Shown: piece by piece, positions 9,262 through 18,653 of the stretch | Layout of the letters: each line of letters starts with the position of its first letter | Numbering within the stretch: position 1 is the stretch's first letter | Assembly: GCA_946484195.1 (NCBI GenBank) | Contig: CAMLSW010000008.1 | Span: 1-37,468 of the forward strand | DNA length: 37,468 nt | Origin: an uncultured Clostridia bacterium | GTDB lineage: Bacteria > Bacillota > Clostridia > Christensenellales > UBA1242 | Reading direction: 5' to 3' | Notes under the pieces: generated by a model | The model's input: only the letters and a program-made list of their open reading frames with translations | The model's database searches: none | Told to the model about the DNA's origin: nothing | Translations under genes and position numbers: made by a program

Positions 9262-9984
9262 ATGAAAAAGTTAATTAAAATCTTGCTATCATTTTTGTGT
9301 CTATGTCCCTTGCTACTACTCACAGCGTGCGGTACATCTACCTACTATGTTATAAATGTATCGTCAAGCGATGATTATATAGGCACTTTTTCAAATAATC
9401 GAAATAATAACCCAAGACAACTTGAAGGCACTTCTATAACATTGACGGCTATAGAAAAAAGCTCTTCTAATCCATTTATATGCTGGGTTAAAGATAATAA
9501 GACAGTCGTTTCTACTAGTAGTGAGCTTCAAATGACATATAGTAGCCAGACCGCAGGCAACTATACCGCTGTCTTTGAAGAGGCGCCAAGCGGAATGATG
9601 TATACCGCTTTAGATAACCTTCGAATAAATAATTCAAATTACTATGGCGCTAATTTTGTACTTTACTACTCAAACACAATCAGTGGTAACGATGTGTATG
9701 TTGAATTTGAAAGAGGAAGTATTGGCTCAGATGGAACATTTAACTCATCTCACACATCAGTCTTATATCTAGGTAGCGTTGGCACGATAAACAACTTTCA
9801 GTATAAGTTTAAAATAGAGCTTACAGTGACCGATGGAGAAACGCAGGCCTTTGAAGCCACAACCGTTTTAACAAACAGCACTTTCAATAATACAAACACT
9901 GCCTCTGTTACTATTACAGATAGTAGTTCCAGTGATATAACACTAAATTTTGAGAAACTTAGCAAAAGTATGTACACTGTTTAA
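9262..9984 (+). CDS. Secreted lipoprotein with an InlB B-repeat-like segment
   Basis: Signal peptide with LLLTAC lipobox; GTSITLTAIEKSSSNPFICWVKDNKTVVS...NYTAVFE resembles the divergent InlB B-repeat. Confidence 0.75.
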   Translation: MKKLIKILLSFLCLCPLLLLTACGTSTYYVINVSSSDDYIGTFSNNRNNNPRQLEGTSITLTAIEKSSSNPFICWVKDNKTVVSTSSELQMTYSSQTAGNYTAVFEEAPSGMMYTALDNLRINNSNYYGANFVLYYSNTISGNDVYVEFERGSIGSDGTFNSSHTSVLYLGSVGTINNFQYKFKIELTVTDGETQAFEATTVLTNSTFNNTNTASVTITDSSSSDITLNFEKLSKSMYTV

Positions 9985-10050
9985 CTCAATGCTTTAATGA
10001 TTTTAAGCTTACAACTGTCACAATTAAATAATATTTAAAAATGAAAAATA

Positions 10051-10080
10051 AAAGAAGGCTGATTGCCTTCTTCTATTTTT
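10051..10080. terminator. Bidirectional terminator between convergent genes
   Basis: agaaggctgattgccttct flanked by A-tract and T-tract. Confidence 0.8.
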
Positions 10081-10089
10081 GGCTGAAAA

Positions 10090-10221
10090 CTATTTGCAGT
10101 CTTTAGCTGAACCAGACTTAGCACCGCAACCTTTAGCTTCTTTAGATGCCTCTACACTCTTTGCAGATTTAGACATCTTGCCACTCTTGGCTTTTCCCAT
10201 TTTGGAATTCTTACCAAACAT
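10090..10221 (-). CDS. Small Lys/Ser-rich peptide (43 aa), absent from ORF track
   Basis: CAGGAGGTGAAAACT-ATG; MFGKNSKMGKAKSGKMSKSAKSVEASKEAKGCGAKSGSAKDCK*; followed by terminator. Confidence 0.75.
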   Translation of the reverse strand: MFGKNSKMGKAKSGKMSKSAKSVEASKEAKGCGAKSGSAKDCK

Positions 10222-10480
10222 AGTTTTCACCTCCTGTTTTCAAGGTTTATTACCTTGTAATTACATTATGGCTAAAACTTTTGATTTTATACATAAAATG
10301 CAAACTATATTAAGTAAAAATACAATTAATTTTAACAAGTTATATAATAGCACTAATTTGCAGTGTTATAGACATAATAAATTAGTCATAAACTTAACAA
10401 ATATTCTTAGAAAAACTTAGCTACGCTTGAGTTTAAACTTCGCGTATGTTTTTTGGTTAATATGAATAATTTTTTACATT

Positions 10481-10522
10481 AAAAAAGGTACCTATGCTTT
10501 GTAGTGCTTAAGATACCTTTAA
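10481..10522 (-). terminator. Terminator after the DUF1292 gene
   Basis: Minus strand AAAGGTATC...GTACCTTTTTT. Confidence 0.65.
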
Positions 10523-10529
10523 ACTAGTC

Positions 10530-10994
10530 TTACTTTTTGGTTGTTGTCTTTGGTGCAGACTTCTTTCCAGCAACAGAAGTTGAAGATTTTTTAGCAGTTG
10601 CAGTCTTTTGTTTAGCTGCAGCTTTTTCTGCTTTTTCTTTCTTCTCTTCTTTTTGAGCCTCTTCAAGAAGGTCATAGTATTTATCAAATACTGCGATAGC
10701 TACTTCTTCATCTTCCTCTACCTTGATTACAGAATTGCCATCTTTGTCTTGGTCAACAACGAATACGATTGCCTCGTCATCGCCAATGCCTTCAATTTTG
10801 TCAAGTGGCTTTAATACGCAATAAAGTCTCTTTTCCTTTCTTACTTCATAAGGAATAACAGCAACTTGCTCGAAAGTAAGTTGTTTTCCAGCCTCATCAA
10901 CAAGAACGATTGGATCCTTATTGTCTTGGTCAAGAAGTACATCAAGAATATCAACAGGCTTTAATTCCTCTTGTTCATTTTTCTTTTCTTCCAT
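10530..10994 (-). CDS. DUF1292 family protein with Lys/Ala-rich tail
   Basis: IVLVDEAGKQLTFEQVAVIPYEVRKEKRLYCVLKPLD...VFDKYYDLL; adjacent to ruvX as in Firmicutes; MEEKK start preferred. Confidence 0.85.
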   Translation of the reverse strand: MEEKKNEQEELKPVDILDVLLDQDNKDPIVLVDEAGKQLTFEQVAVIPYEVRKEKRLYCVLKPLDKIEGIGDDEAIVFVVDQDKDGNSVIKVEEDEEVAIAVFDKYYDLLEEAQKEEKKEKAEKAAAKQKTATAKKSSTSVAGKKSAPKTTTKK

Positions 10995-10999
10995 AATTA

Positions 11000-11425
11000 T
11001 CAATTCCCCTTTTTTAAATTAATAAATGTCTGCAAAATTATCTGTGCAGCTATTTTATCTATGAGTTCCTTTCGCTTTTCCCTTCGAACACCGCTTGATA
11101 TTAAAATATCTTCTGCTTCAGCCGAGGTTAAGCGCTCATCTATAAAATAAACTTTCACGCCGGCGTAGTTTTCAAGCTTTTCTCCAAATGCTCTATGGAG
11201 TTTTGCTCGTTCACCCTCAGAGCCGTCCATATTAAGTGGAAGTCCGAAAGCAACTTCATCAACATCATTTTCTTTTATTATCTTATCTAGATGTTTTAAA
11301 GCGTCCTCTTCTCCACGATTTTGATAGACTTCGTAAGGGCTTGAGATGATACACAGTAAATCGCTTAAAGCAATTCCTATGCGTTTATCACCATAATCTA
11401 CTCCCATTTTTCTATGCTTTTGCAT
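11000..11425 (-). CDS. ruvX: Holliday junction resolvase-like YqgF/RuvX
   Basis: MGVDYGDKRIGIALSD, GLPLNMDGSEG, VYFIDERLTSAEAE. Confidence 0.96.
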   Translation of the reverse strand: MQKHRKMGVDYGDKRIGIALSDLLCIISSPYEVYQNRGEEDALKHLDKIIKENDVDEVAFGLPLNMDGSEGERAKLHRAFGEKLENYAGVKVYFIDERLTSAEAEDILISSGVRREKRKELIDKIAAQIILQTFINLKKGN

Positions 11426-11496
11426 TACATCTCCACTTAGAGTATACCCTTTTACAATTTTTTAGTCAAACATTTTAGTAAAAATTATCAATAAAA

Positions 11497-12198
11497 TTAA
11501 CTTTTATCAATAAATTTTAGTATTGACGATAAAGTTTCTGTCTTTTTAATGCAATCTTTCCAAATTTTCCTGTTATTAAAGTCCGCACTATCAGGATTTA
11601 AACAAATGGTTTTGACGCCAGTTTTATACACATCTTCATCGTTCTTACTGTTACCAAAAAATACAACTTCTTCAGGCTTAAGATTTAATTGTTTTAAAAC
11701 TATTGTCATATACTGGCTTTTATCCTCGATAAAATGGTCAAGTACTGTCACACTTTCTACTATATCGTCTTTATCAAAGATAAGCTCTTGCGCCTCAATT
11801 TTATAAATGTATTTTAAGTTGTCACCAAGCGCGCACTCAATTATGTTCTTTATTCCGCCAGATAATATAATTACTTTAATTCCAGCTAAATATAAGGATT
11901 TCAACACCTCTTCACTATCATCTAATAAAATCGTACCTTTTGCAATGTCCTCAAGCATTTGCCTTGAAAATTTCTCTTCTCTATAGACTTTAATAACTTC
12001 TTTTGCCCATTCTGTATAGCTTAGCTCTTTATTTTTATACATTTGGTATAAAGTCTCATCATCCTTTGTTCTTCCTATCTTTGCCCAAATTCTCGCCCAG
12101 CTGTTTGGCAGAGCGTTCGGTTTAGATAGCGTCCCATCAAAATCAAACACAACGAGTTTTGTTTTTATCCTATTACTTACAGTCATACAAGCTTTCAC
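11497..12198 (-). CDS. HAD superfamily phosphatase (phosphoserine-phosphatase-like)
   Basis: VVFDFDGTLSKP, VIILSGG, VVFFGNSKNDEDVYKTG motifs. Confidence 0.85.
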   Translation of the reverse strand: MKACMTVSNRIKTKLVVFDFDGTLSKPNALPNSWARIWAKIGRTKDDETLYQMYKNKELSYTEWAKEVIKVYREEKFSRQMLEDIAKGTILLDDSEEVLKSLYLAGIKVIILSGGIKNIIECALGDNLKYIYKIEAQELIFDKDDIVESVTVLDHFIEDKSQYMTIVLKQLNLKPEEVVFFGNSKNDEDVYKTGVKTICLNPDSADFNNRKIWKDCIKKTETLSSILKFIDKS

Positions 12199-14671
12199 CT
12201 TCTCCCATTGAGACTACAAGAGGAACGTTCAAAGTTGCAACATTTTCCATAGCCTCTTTTAATACTGTTTTTACCACTTCTTCTTCGCCCGGATAGGTGT
12301 CGATTATAAGTTCATCGTGGATTTGCAATATTAACTGACTTTTTAGATTTTTGTCTTTCAAACTTTTCGCAACTCTTATCATTGCGAGTTTTATTATATC
12401 TGATGCAGTACCTTGAAGAGGCATATTCATCGCCACCCTTTCCCCAAACATTCTTATATTATATTTAGACGAATTTATCTCAGGTATTTTTCTTATTCTA
12501 CCAAACTTGGTTACCGCATATCCTTTTTCTTTTGCAAATGCCACATTGTTATCCATAAATTCCTTAACTTTTGGATAACGCGAAAAATATGAGCTTATGT
12601 ATTTTTTAGCACTATCAACTGTAATCTTTATATTTTGTGATAAGCCGTACTCGCTGATGCCATAGATGATACCAAAATTCACCGCCTTTGCCTCTCTTCT
12701 CTCAAGTGGCGTAACCTTATCTATGTCGACATTGAAAATCTGTGAGGCAGTCAAACTATGTATATCTCTGCCTTCTTTATAGGACTTAATCAAATCTTCT
12801 TCTCCTGACATATCTGCAAGAAGTCTTAGCTCTATTTGATTATAGTCAGCTGAGATTATCTTTCCGCCACCAAACTTAGAGACAAAAATCTTTCTTAAGT
12901 TTTTGCCATAATCGTCTCTTGTTGGGATGTTTTGCAAGTTAGGCTCACTGCTAGATAGCCTTCCCGTGCTTGTCAGCGTTTGATTGAAGGTTGTATGTAT
13001 GACATCTCCACTTTCACTAGTAAGCTTTTCATAAACATCGATATATGTATTTTTTAACTTTGCAAACTTGCGATAAGTAAGAATATTATCAACTAATGGT
13101 ATATGACGAAGCTCCTCTAGTATCCCCGCTTTTGTAGATTGTTTTTTATTGTTATATGACTTTATACCAAGTTTGTCAAATAGAATATGCGCCACCTGCT
13201 TTGGTGAGTTTATATTAAACTCTTCTCCCGCTTCGCTATAAATTTCCTTTGTTAACTTTTCAAGTTTTTCTGAGTACTCCTTGTCAAGCTCGAAAAGTCT
13301 TTCTCTATTTACTCTAAAGCCATCTCTTTCCATATTAAACAAAATTTCAATTAGCGGTTTTTCTATATCCTCATATATAATATCTAGTTTATTCTCACTT
13401 ATCTGTTTCTTTAAACTATTATACTTATCTAAATAATCTTCAAGTGAAAAATTTGACGCTTGTTTTAGCCCTGCATTTATAATGTAGTCACCTACTGCCA
13501 AATCAAAGTAGTTATTTAGTTTTATACCATATTTGCAAAGCAAATGCATATCTTGTTTTGCTGATGCTGTTATCTTTAGCGCCTTATCATTTTCAAAAAT
13601 TGGCTTTAAAGAAAGTATAACTTCATCCACATCAAGTCCATCACTAAACATATCTATGACTTTATCTAGATAATAGATAGTTCCATCTATAATGAACTCC
13701 ATATCGCTTAAGTTATAGCAAAAATAGTCGCTCTTCAAACTATTTAGCTTATCTAAATTCTCCTTAGTAAGCTTTACTCTTTCGGTGACATTATTGGTGC
13801 TTTCATCCGTCGTCTCTTCGCTAAAAAGCAACTTGTTTCGTACAAGTGAAGTAAAATCCATCTCTTTAAAGAAGTTATATGCGCTTATCGGCAATGGATA
13901 AACAATTTTGCACTCTTCTAAATTAAAGTTTATATCACAGTCAGTTTTGATGGTTGCAAGAGTTTTTGATATATAAGCTATTTCTTTATCATTTATAAGC
14001 TTTTCTTGTAGTTTTGGTCTGATACTCTCTATATTTTTATAGACATTGTCAAGGCTTCCATATTCAAGAATTAAGGCTTTTGCTGTCTTTTCTCCTACAC
14101 CACTGACGCCTGGAATATTATCGGAGGTGTCTCCCATCAATGCTTTAAGTTCTATCACCTGCTCTGGAGTTATCTCAAACTCCTCTTTTATCTTATCCTT
14201 GTCGACTTTGTCAACCTCGCTAACGCCTTTTTTAGTCAGCCATACACTTGTGTTGTCGTCAATAAGTTGAAGTAAGTCTCTATCTCCTGACAATATTATC
14301 TTTGTGCAATCACAGCTTTTAGATATACTGCCAATTATATCGTCAGCCTCAATACCCGATTCTTCTATCGTCTTAATATTCATCGCACTAAGCATCTGCT
14401 TAATTAAAGGAAACTGGCTTATTAACTCCTCTGGCGTGCTTTTTCTTTGCATTTTATACTCTGGATAAATCTCGTTTCTAAAGGTTTTCCTCGCGTGGTC
14501 AAAGGCTATAACTAAATGAGTTGGCGAAAGTTCTCCTATTATCTTAATAAGAATATTTGCAAACCCAAACACCGCACCTGAAGGCTGTCCATTATGATTT
14601 GATAAAAAAGGAAGAGCATAAAATGCTCTATTTGCAATGCTATTGCCATCTACTATCAATAATTTGTCCAT
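12173..14671 (-). CDS. polA: DNA polymerase I (5' nuclease plus Pol A; degenerate 3'-5' exo domain)
   Basis: MDKLLIVDGNSIANRAFYALP, GDTSDNIPGVSGVGEKTA, SADYNQIELRLLADMSGEEDLI, LQIHDELI; start MDKLL at 14671 preferred over 14725. Confidence 0.97.
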   Translation of the reverse strand: MDKLLIVDGNSIANRAFYALPFLSNHNGQPSGAVFGFANILIKIIGELSPTHLVIAFDHARKTFRNEIYPEYKMQRKSTPEELISQFPLIKQMLSAMNIKTIEESGIEADDIIGSISKSCDCTKIILSGDRDLLQLIDDNTSVWLTKKGVSEVDKVDKDKIKEEFEITPEQVIELKALMGDTSDNIPGVSGVGEKTAKALILEYGSLDNVYKNIESIRPKLQEKLINDKEIAYISKTLATIKTDCDINFNLEECKIVYPLPISAYNFFKEMDFTSLVRNKLLFSEETTDESTNNVTERVKLTKENLDKLNSLKSDYFCYNLSDMEFIIDGTIYYLDKVIDMFSDGLDVDEVILSLKPIFENDKALKITASAKQDMHLLCKYGIKLNNYFDLAVGDYIINAGLKQASNFSLEDYLDKYNSLKKQISENKLDIIYEDIEKPLIEILFNMERDGFRVNRERLFELDKEYSEKLEKLTKEIYSEAGEEFNINSPKQVAHILFDKLGIKSYNNKKQSTKAGILEELRHIPLVDNILTYRKFAKLKNTYIDVYEKLTSESGDVIHTTFNQTLTSTGRLSSSEPNLQNIPTRDDYGKNLRKIFVSKFGGGKIISADYNQIELRLLADMSGEEDLIKSYKEGRDIHSLTASQIFNVDIDKVTPLERREAKAVNFGIIYGISEYGLSQNIKITVDSAKKYISSYFSRYPKVKEFMDNNVAFAKEKGYAVTKFGRIRKIPEINSSKYNIRMFGERVAMNMPLQGTASDIIKLAMIRVAKSLKDKNLKSQLILQIHDELIIDTYPGEEEVVKTVLKEAMENVATLNVPLVVSMGEGESLYDCK

Positions 14672-14681
14672 ATTATTCCTT

Positions 14682-14960
14682 TTATGCAATTCCGAAAAGC
14701 GACCTAAATACTCCAGGGATTGCAAGTGTTAAAATTAAAAGTATTACTGCTATAATAAGTAAAACAAAAAATACTATTTTAAGAGGATTACCAAATAAGT
14801 TAATGGCAGCATACGCTAGTGCTATACATAGTCCGCCATAGACCGATATATAATATTGAGCTCCTGTTGTTGCTCCTGCAATGTTGACATAACAAAGAAA
14901 ACCAATATAGACGATTGTTAAAATTGCAAGAACAAAATATAATATTGATTTCATATTCAC
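14682..14960 (-). CDS. Small membrane protein, about 3 TM
   Basis: 92-aa hydrophobic ORF upstream of polA. Confidence 0.6.
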   Translation of the reverse strand: MNMKSILYFVLAILTIVYIGFLCYVNIAGATTGAQYYISVYGGLCIALAYAAINLFGNPLKIVFFVLLIIAVILLILTLAIPGVFRSLFGIA

Positions 14961-15026
14961 CTCTAATTTAATTTTAACATATTACAAAATAATATGCAAA
15001 CATTTAACTGTTTGATTAAAGATAAA

Positions 15027-16067
15027 TTATTTTATCTCTTCAGTAGGACTTGCGGCTTGTAAAGACAATTTTTCTTTTGACTTTCTAAGCCTTATTTTGC
15101 TCATCCTCTCATCGTGTTTTTCTTTGTTTTTAAGAGGTTTTATCTTCTTGGACTTTTTCTCACTTGCTTTTTTGAGCTTTTTTTGCTTTCTCTTATTTCT
15201 TCTTACAAGCTTTTTAGGTATAGTGCCATCATCTGGCATACTATCAAGAAGAGACTCTGGGTTTGCTAAAATGTCATTGCAAAGCTTTAAGCATTTGCCC
15301 ATATAAAAGCCATCAGCAATACGCTCATCTAGGCTCATACCTAAATTTAAAAACTTTCCTATTTTTATCTCTTTATTGTTCTCAACATAAGGTTCCATCT
15401 TCTCTTTGCCCATTGAAACAAACATAGAGGTTGTACCAAAATTATATAGATGGTGATAAATATGCCCTATTTTGATTGATTTTAAGTTTGTTAAAAACAC
15501 ACTGGTATGGAAAGGACTTGCATTTATTAATCCCTTAGTCATCATACCGTGTCTATCTAAAAATCTAATAAAAGCCATTGCCCATCTGAACATAAAATCA
15601 GGTAATTTCACAAGCTTACCAGCTGCCTTTGTTGTTTTATGAACAGTGTCTTCTTGAGTATTTATAACAATCTCCTTGTCAACAATAGCTTTAACTTCTG
15701 GCAGACTTTCCCTTCCTGTGAACATAAATTTAAGGGTCACATCCTCACTATCCTCTTCAAGTTTTTTCTTGATATCCATTGAAACACTTATATAGTTTCG
15801 TTGATAAATAGAACCCCTCATAATAAAGCGATTCAATTTTGGTTTAGTATACAAAACCCTCACCAAAGTTGCAATCACGATATGCATATAGTTGTAACTA
15901 TTGCCATTACGCCTTTCTCTAGCTATAAACTCATCAAGCTTTTCGCAAGGCACCTTGACAGTTGTATAATTTACAGCGTCAATCCTTTGTGGCATAAAGA
16001 ATGGCTCTGCCTTGTCAATAATGTTCATATGTTTTACTTTTTTACCATCACATCTATGTCCGAACAT
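15027..16067 (-). CDS. Stand-alone 2-oxoacid-dehydrogenase E2/CAT-like acyltransferase with basic tail
   Basis: CAT-fold pattern; LGMSLDERIADGFYMGKCL corresponds to the DHRxxDG region but with Glu for His; no lipoyl domain. Confidence 0.7.
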   Translation of the reverse strand: MFGHRCDGKKVKHMNIIDKAEPFFMPQRIDAVNYTTVKVPCEKLDEFIARERRNGNSYNYMHIVIATLVRVLYTKPKLNRFIMRGSIYQRNYISVSMDIKKKLEEDSEDVTLKFMFTGRESLPEVKAIVDKEIVINTQEDTVHKTTKAAGKLVKLPDFMFRWAMAFIRFLDRHGMMTKGLINASPFHTSVFLTNLKSIKIGHIYHHLYNFGTTSMFVSMGKEKMEPYVENNKEIKIGKFLNLGMSLDERIADGFYMGKCLKLCNDILANPESLLDSMPDDGTIPKKLVRRNKRKQKKLKKASEKKSKKIKPLKNKEKHDERMSKIRLRKSKEKLSLQAASPTEEIK

Positions 16068-16069
16068 AA

Positions 16070-17341
16070 TTAAATATCTCCTCTAAACTTTTTTCTAATT
16101 AAATTTTTTTCTCTTCCGTTTTTACTTGGAACATAATAGACTCTATCCTTTAATGAGTCTGGCATATATTGTTGCTTTACATAACCACCATAATCGTGCG
16201 GATACTTGTATTTCCCGTGCCCATCCTTATTTGTACTAGGATGATTTTTAAGATGGTTTGGTACTTTGTTATCGGTATTTTTCACAGCGTCCTCCTGCGC
16301 CATATTCAAAGCTTTTATAACTGAATTTGACTTTTCAGCCTCACAAACATAAATGATTGCGTGAGTAAGCGGTATTAACCCTTCTGGAACGCCAAGTTTC
16401 TCGACAGCATACATAGCACTTGTTGCAAGCAGTAATGCATTTGAGTCTGCCATTCCTACATCTTCCGACGAATGTGCGACAAGTCGCCTTGCAATTATCA
16501 TAGGGTCGCATCCTGCTTTTATAAGCCTTTGCGAATAATATAACGCGCCCTCTACATCGCACCCTCGCAAACTTTTGCAAAAGGCGGATAAAAAGTCATA
16601 GTACATATTTTCATCCATAGACAGTGCTTTTCTGTCTGTGGACTGCTGTGCTGTTACCAAATCAATATGTATGCCATTATTTTTGTCGATAGGCGTTGTC
16701 ATCACTGCAAGTTCGAGTGAATTCAAGGCGTTTCTTAAATCTCCACCACTTGCAAAAGCAAAATAATTAAGTGCCTCTTCATCGCACTTGACTGGCAGGT
16801 TTCCAAGTCCGTTTTCTTTGTCTTGCAGTGCCCTAATCAAAGCCTTTTTTATGTCATTTGAAGTTATAGGCTTAAACTCAAAGACACGGCATCTTGAAAC
16901 AATCGCCCTTGTCATTGAGGTGTATGGATTTTCGGTAGTTGTGCCAATAAAATAAATTGAGCCATCTTCTATAGCCTCTAACACACAGTCAGACTGAGCT
17001 TTATTCCATCTATGGCACTCATCAAGGATTAAAAAGGTGTCGGTATTAAACATCGCCTTATCTTGCCTTGCCCTCTCAATGATAGCCTTAGCGTCACTCA
17101 CCCCAGATGTCACAGCGTTAATCTTGACATATCTTGCTTTAAGGGTATTTGCTATAATATTTGCAAGTGTGGTTTTGCCAGTCCCAGGAGGTCCATAAAA
17201 AATGCAACTACCAAGCGTGCCATATTTGATAGCTCTATAAAGTAATGTATTTTCCCCTACTATATGCTCTTGCCCAACAAAGTCATCAAAGCTCTTAGGC
17301 CTCATCTTTTCGGCAAGCGGAATCCTACCTGCAGTTTCCAT
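16070..17341 (-). CDS. rarA: Replication-associated recombination protein A (RarA/MgsA AAA+ ATPase)
   Basis: PLAEKMRPKSFDDFVGQEHIVG, GPPGTGKTTLANIIA, GTTTENPY, ASGGDLRNALNSLE. Confidence 0.95.
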   Translation of the reverse strand: METAGRIPLAEKMRPKSFDDFVGQEHIVGENTLLYRAIKYGTLGSCIFYGPPGTGKTTLANIIANTLKARYVKINAVTSGVSDAKAIIERARQDKAMFNTDTFLILDECHRWNKAQSDCVLEAIEDGSIYFIGTTTENPYTSMTRAIVSRCRVFEFKPITSNDIKKALIRALQDKENGLGNLPVKCDEEALNYFAFASGGDLRNALNSLELAVMTTPIDKNNGIHIDLVTAQQSTDRKALSMDENMYYDFLSAFCKSLRGCDVEGALYYSQRLIKAGCDPMIIARRLVAHSSEDVGMADSNALLLATSAMYAVEKLGVPEGLIPLTHAIIYVCEAEKSNSVIKALNMAQEDAVKNTDNKVPNHLKNHPSTNKDGHGKYKYPHDYGGYVKQQYMPDSLKDRVYYVPSKNGREKNLIRKKFRGDI

Positions 17342-17361
17342 CTCACTGCTATTTTACTATA

Positions 17362-18624
17362 CTAATCGGCAAAAGACAAGTAAATTTCATTATTTTTATT
17401 AAAAATTTCTTTTGTCAGCAATGTGTAGTTAAAATACTTAACTTTGTCGGCAAACATATAGCAAGCATTATTGTGAACAATAAAAACTCTTTTCCACCTT
17501 TTATTTCGGTACATTTTGACCTCTTTCAGGCCTTTAAAAGCTTGGCTTATTTGCTCCCCTTTTTCGCTTTTTGTTATTATTTGATTGCGTAATTTTATCC
17601 ACTCATTTTCGCTTTTTTCGTCAAAATCAAAATTTTGCCATTTTGACCAGATTTTATAAGGCAAAGAGAAGTTAAAAAGTTTGTCAAATGACTTGTCGTG
17701 TGAAGTCACTTTGATATCGAAAATTTCATTCATCTTGTCTTGCGAAATTTCAAAAAAAGTTTGCATATCTTTAGGTGAAAATAGGCAGTATTTGTTATCT
17801 CCAAAGTTAAAATAACACTTTTTATTTTGAAGTGGAAGAAGAGTTACTTCACACTTTAAATTAACACAAGCGTATGTGCAATAGTCAAGTCCGTTCATAT
17901 TTGAAAATGATATCTTTGCGTCTTTAAAATGATAATTAAAATATGCCTTTTGTCTATTTGTTAAATTGGTTACTTCAATAAAATTAGCATCTTTCTTAAA
18001 AAGATAATATCCTCTTGGAAGCGGTAAATTGACTTCAAAACTCGCCTTGCAAACCTGCTTATTTGTGTTAGTTAAATTAATAATGTAGTTCTTTCCGTTT
18101 AAAATAAAGTTTGTGATATTGAAAACGACACCTTTATCTATCAATTTTTTACTAAAATAATATGGTTGAAAGTCAAAATTAACTTCGCTATCATTAAATT
18201 TTATAAACTCTCTATTGTCCTTTAACTTAAAGTCACTGTGAACAATATAGTTTATATTTAATGCCTCTATTATTTGTCTTAATGAGTCTCCTATCTCATT
18301 ATCTAAAAGAATATAGGTATGATTTAATAACTTTATTTTTCTGTCAGATAAACTAGGCTGTTTTGTTAAAATTAGATTAAAATCAATCCTCTTTTTGACG
18401 TTATAAAAGGCTTTATAAAATAACTTGTCAAGGGGTTTTGAGTAGATAAAAATTGGCATCGTTCCGTCAATACCTATTGCATCCAAAAGAGAAAAGTCGA
18501 CTTCATCTGTAACTACATTAGGTGCATTATATTTAATTTTATTTATTATTAGGTTTTCAATTCGCTCTAGATATTCTTTTTTATTCATAATATCTTTATT
18601 GCCAATTTTTCTTGTTTTAGACAT
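17362..18624 (-). CDS. Conserved hypothetical protein (420 aa), possibly related to a GH94-type N-terminal region
   Basis: Long intact ORF; VTSHDKSFDKLFNFSLPYKIWSKW loosely resembles the GH94 linker pattern. Confidence 0.5.
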   Translation of the reverse strand: MSKTRKIGNKDIMNKKEYLERIENLIINKIKYNAPNVVTDEVDFSLLDAIGIDGTMPIFIYSKPLDKLFYKAFYNVKKRIDFNLILTKQPSLSDRKIKLLNHTYILLDNEIGDSLRQIIEALNINYIVHSDFKLKDNREFIKFNDSEVNFDFQPYYFSKKLIDKGVVFNITNFILNGKNYIINLTNTNKQVCKASFEVNLPLPRGYYLFKKDANFIEVTNLTNRQKAYFNYHFKDAKISFSNMNGLDYCTYACVNLKCEVTLLPLQNKKCYFNFGDNKYCLFSPKDMQTFFEISQDKMNEIFDIKVTSHDKSFDKLFNFSLPYKIWSKWQNFDFDEKSENEWIKLRNQIITKSEKGEQISQAFKGLKEVKMYRNKRWKRVFIVHNNACYMFADKVKYFNYTLLTKEIFNKNNEIYLSFAD

Positions 18625-18629
18625 AAAAA

Positions 18630-18653
18630 ATGACTAGTCATTTTAACTAGCCA
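18630..18653 (-). terminator. Terminator of rnpB
   Basis: Minus strand GGCTAGTTAAAATGACTAGTCATTTTTT. Confidence 0.7.

Noticed and set aside
10079-10420. 113-aa plus-strand ORF
   Set aside because: Antisense to the 43-aa Lys-rich gene, which has a strong RBS; composition and lack of RBS argue against coding.
12700-13900. Functional 3'-5' proofreading domain in PolA
   Set aside because: Expected DxE-type catalytic residues are absent (FCYNLSDMEF), as in other Firmicute Pol I; not unusual.
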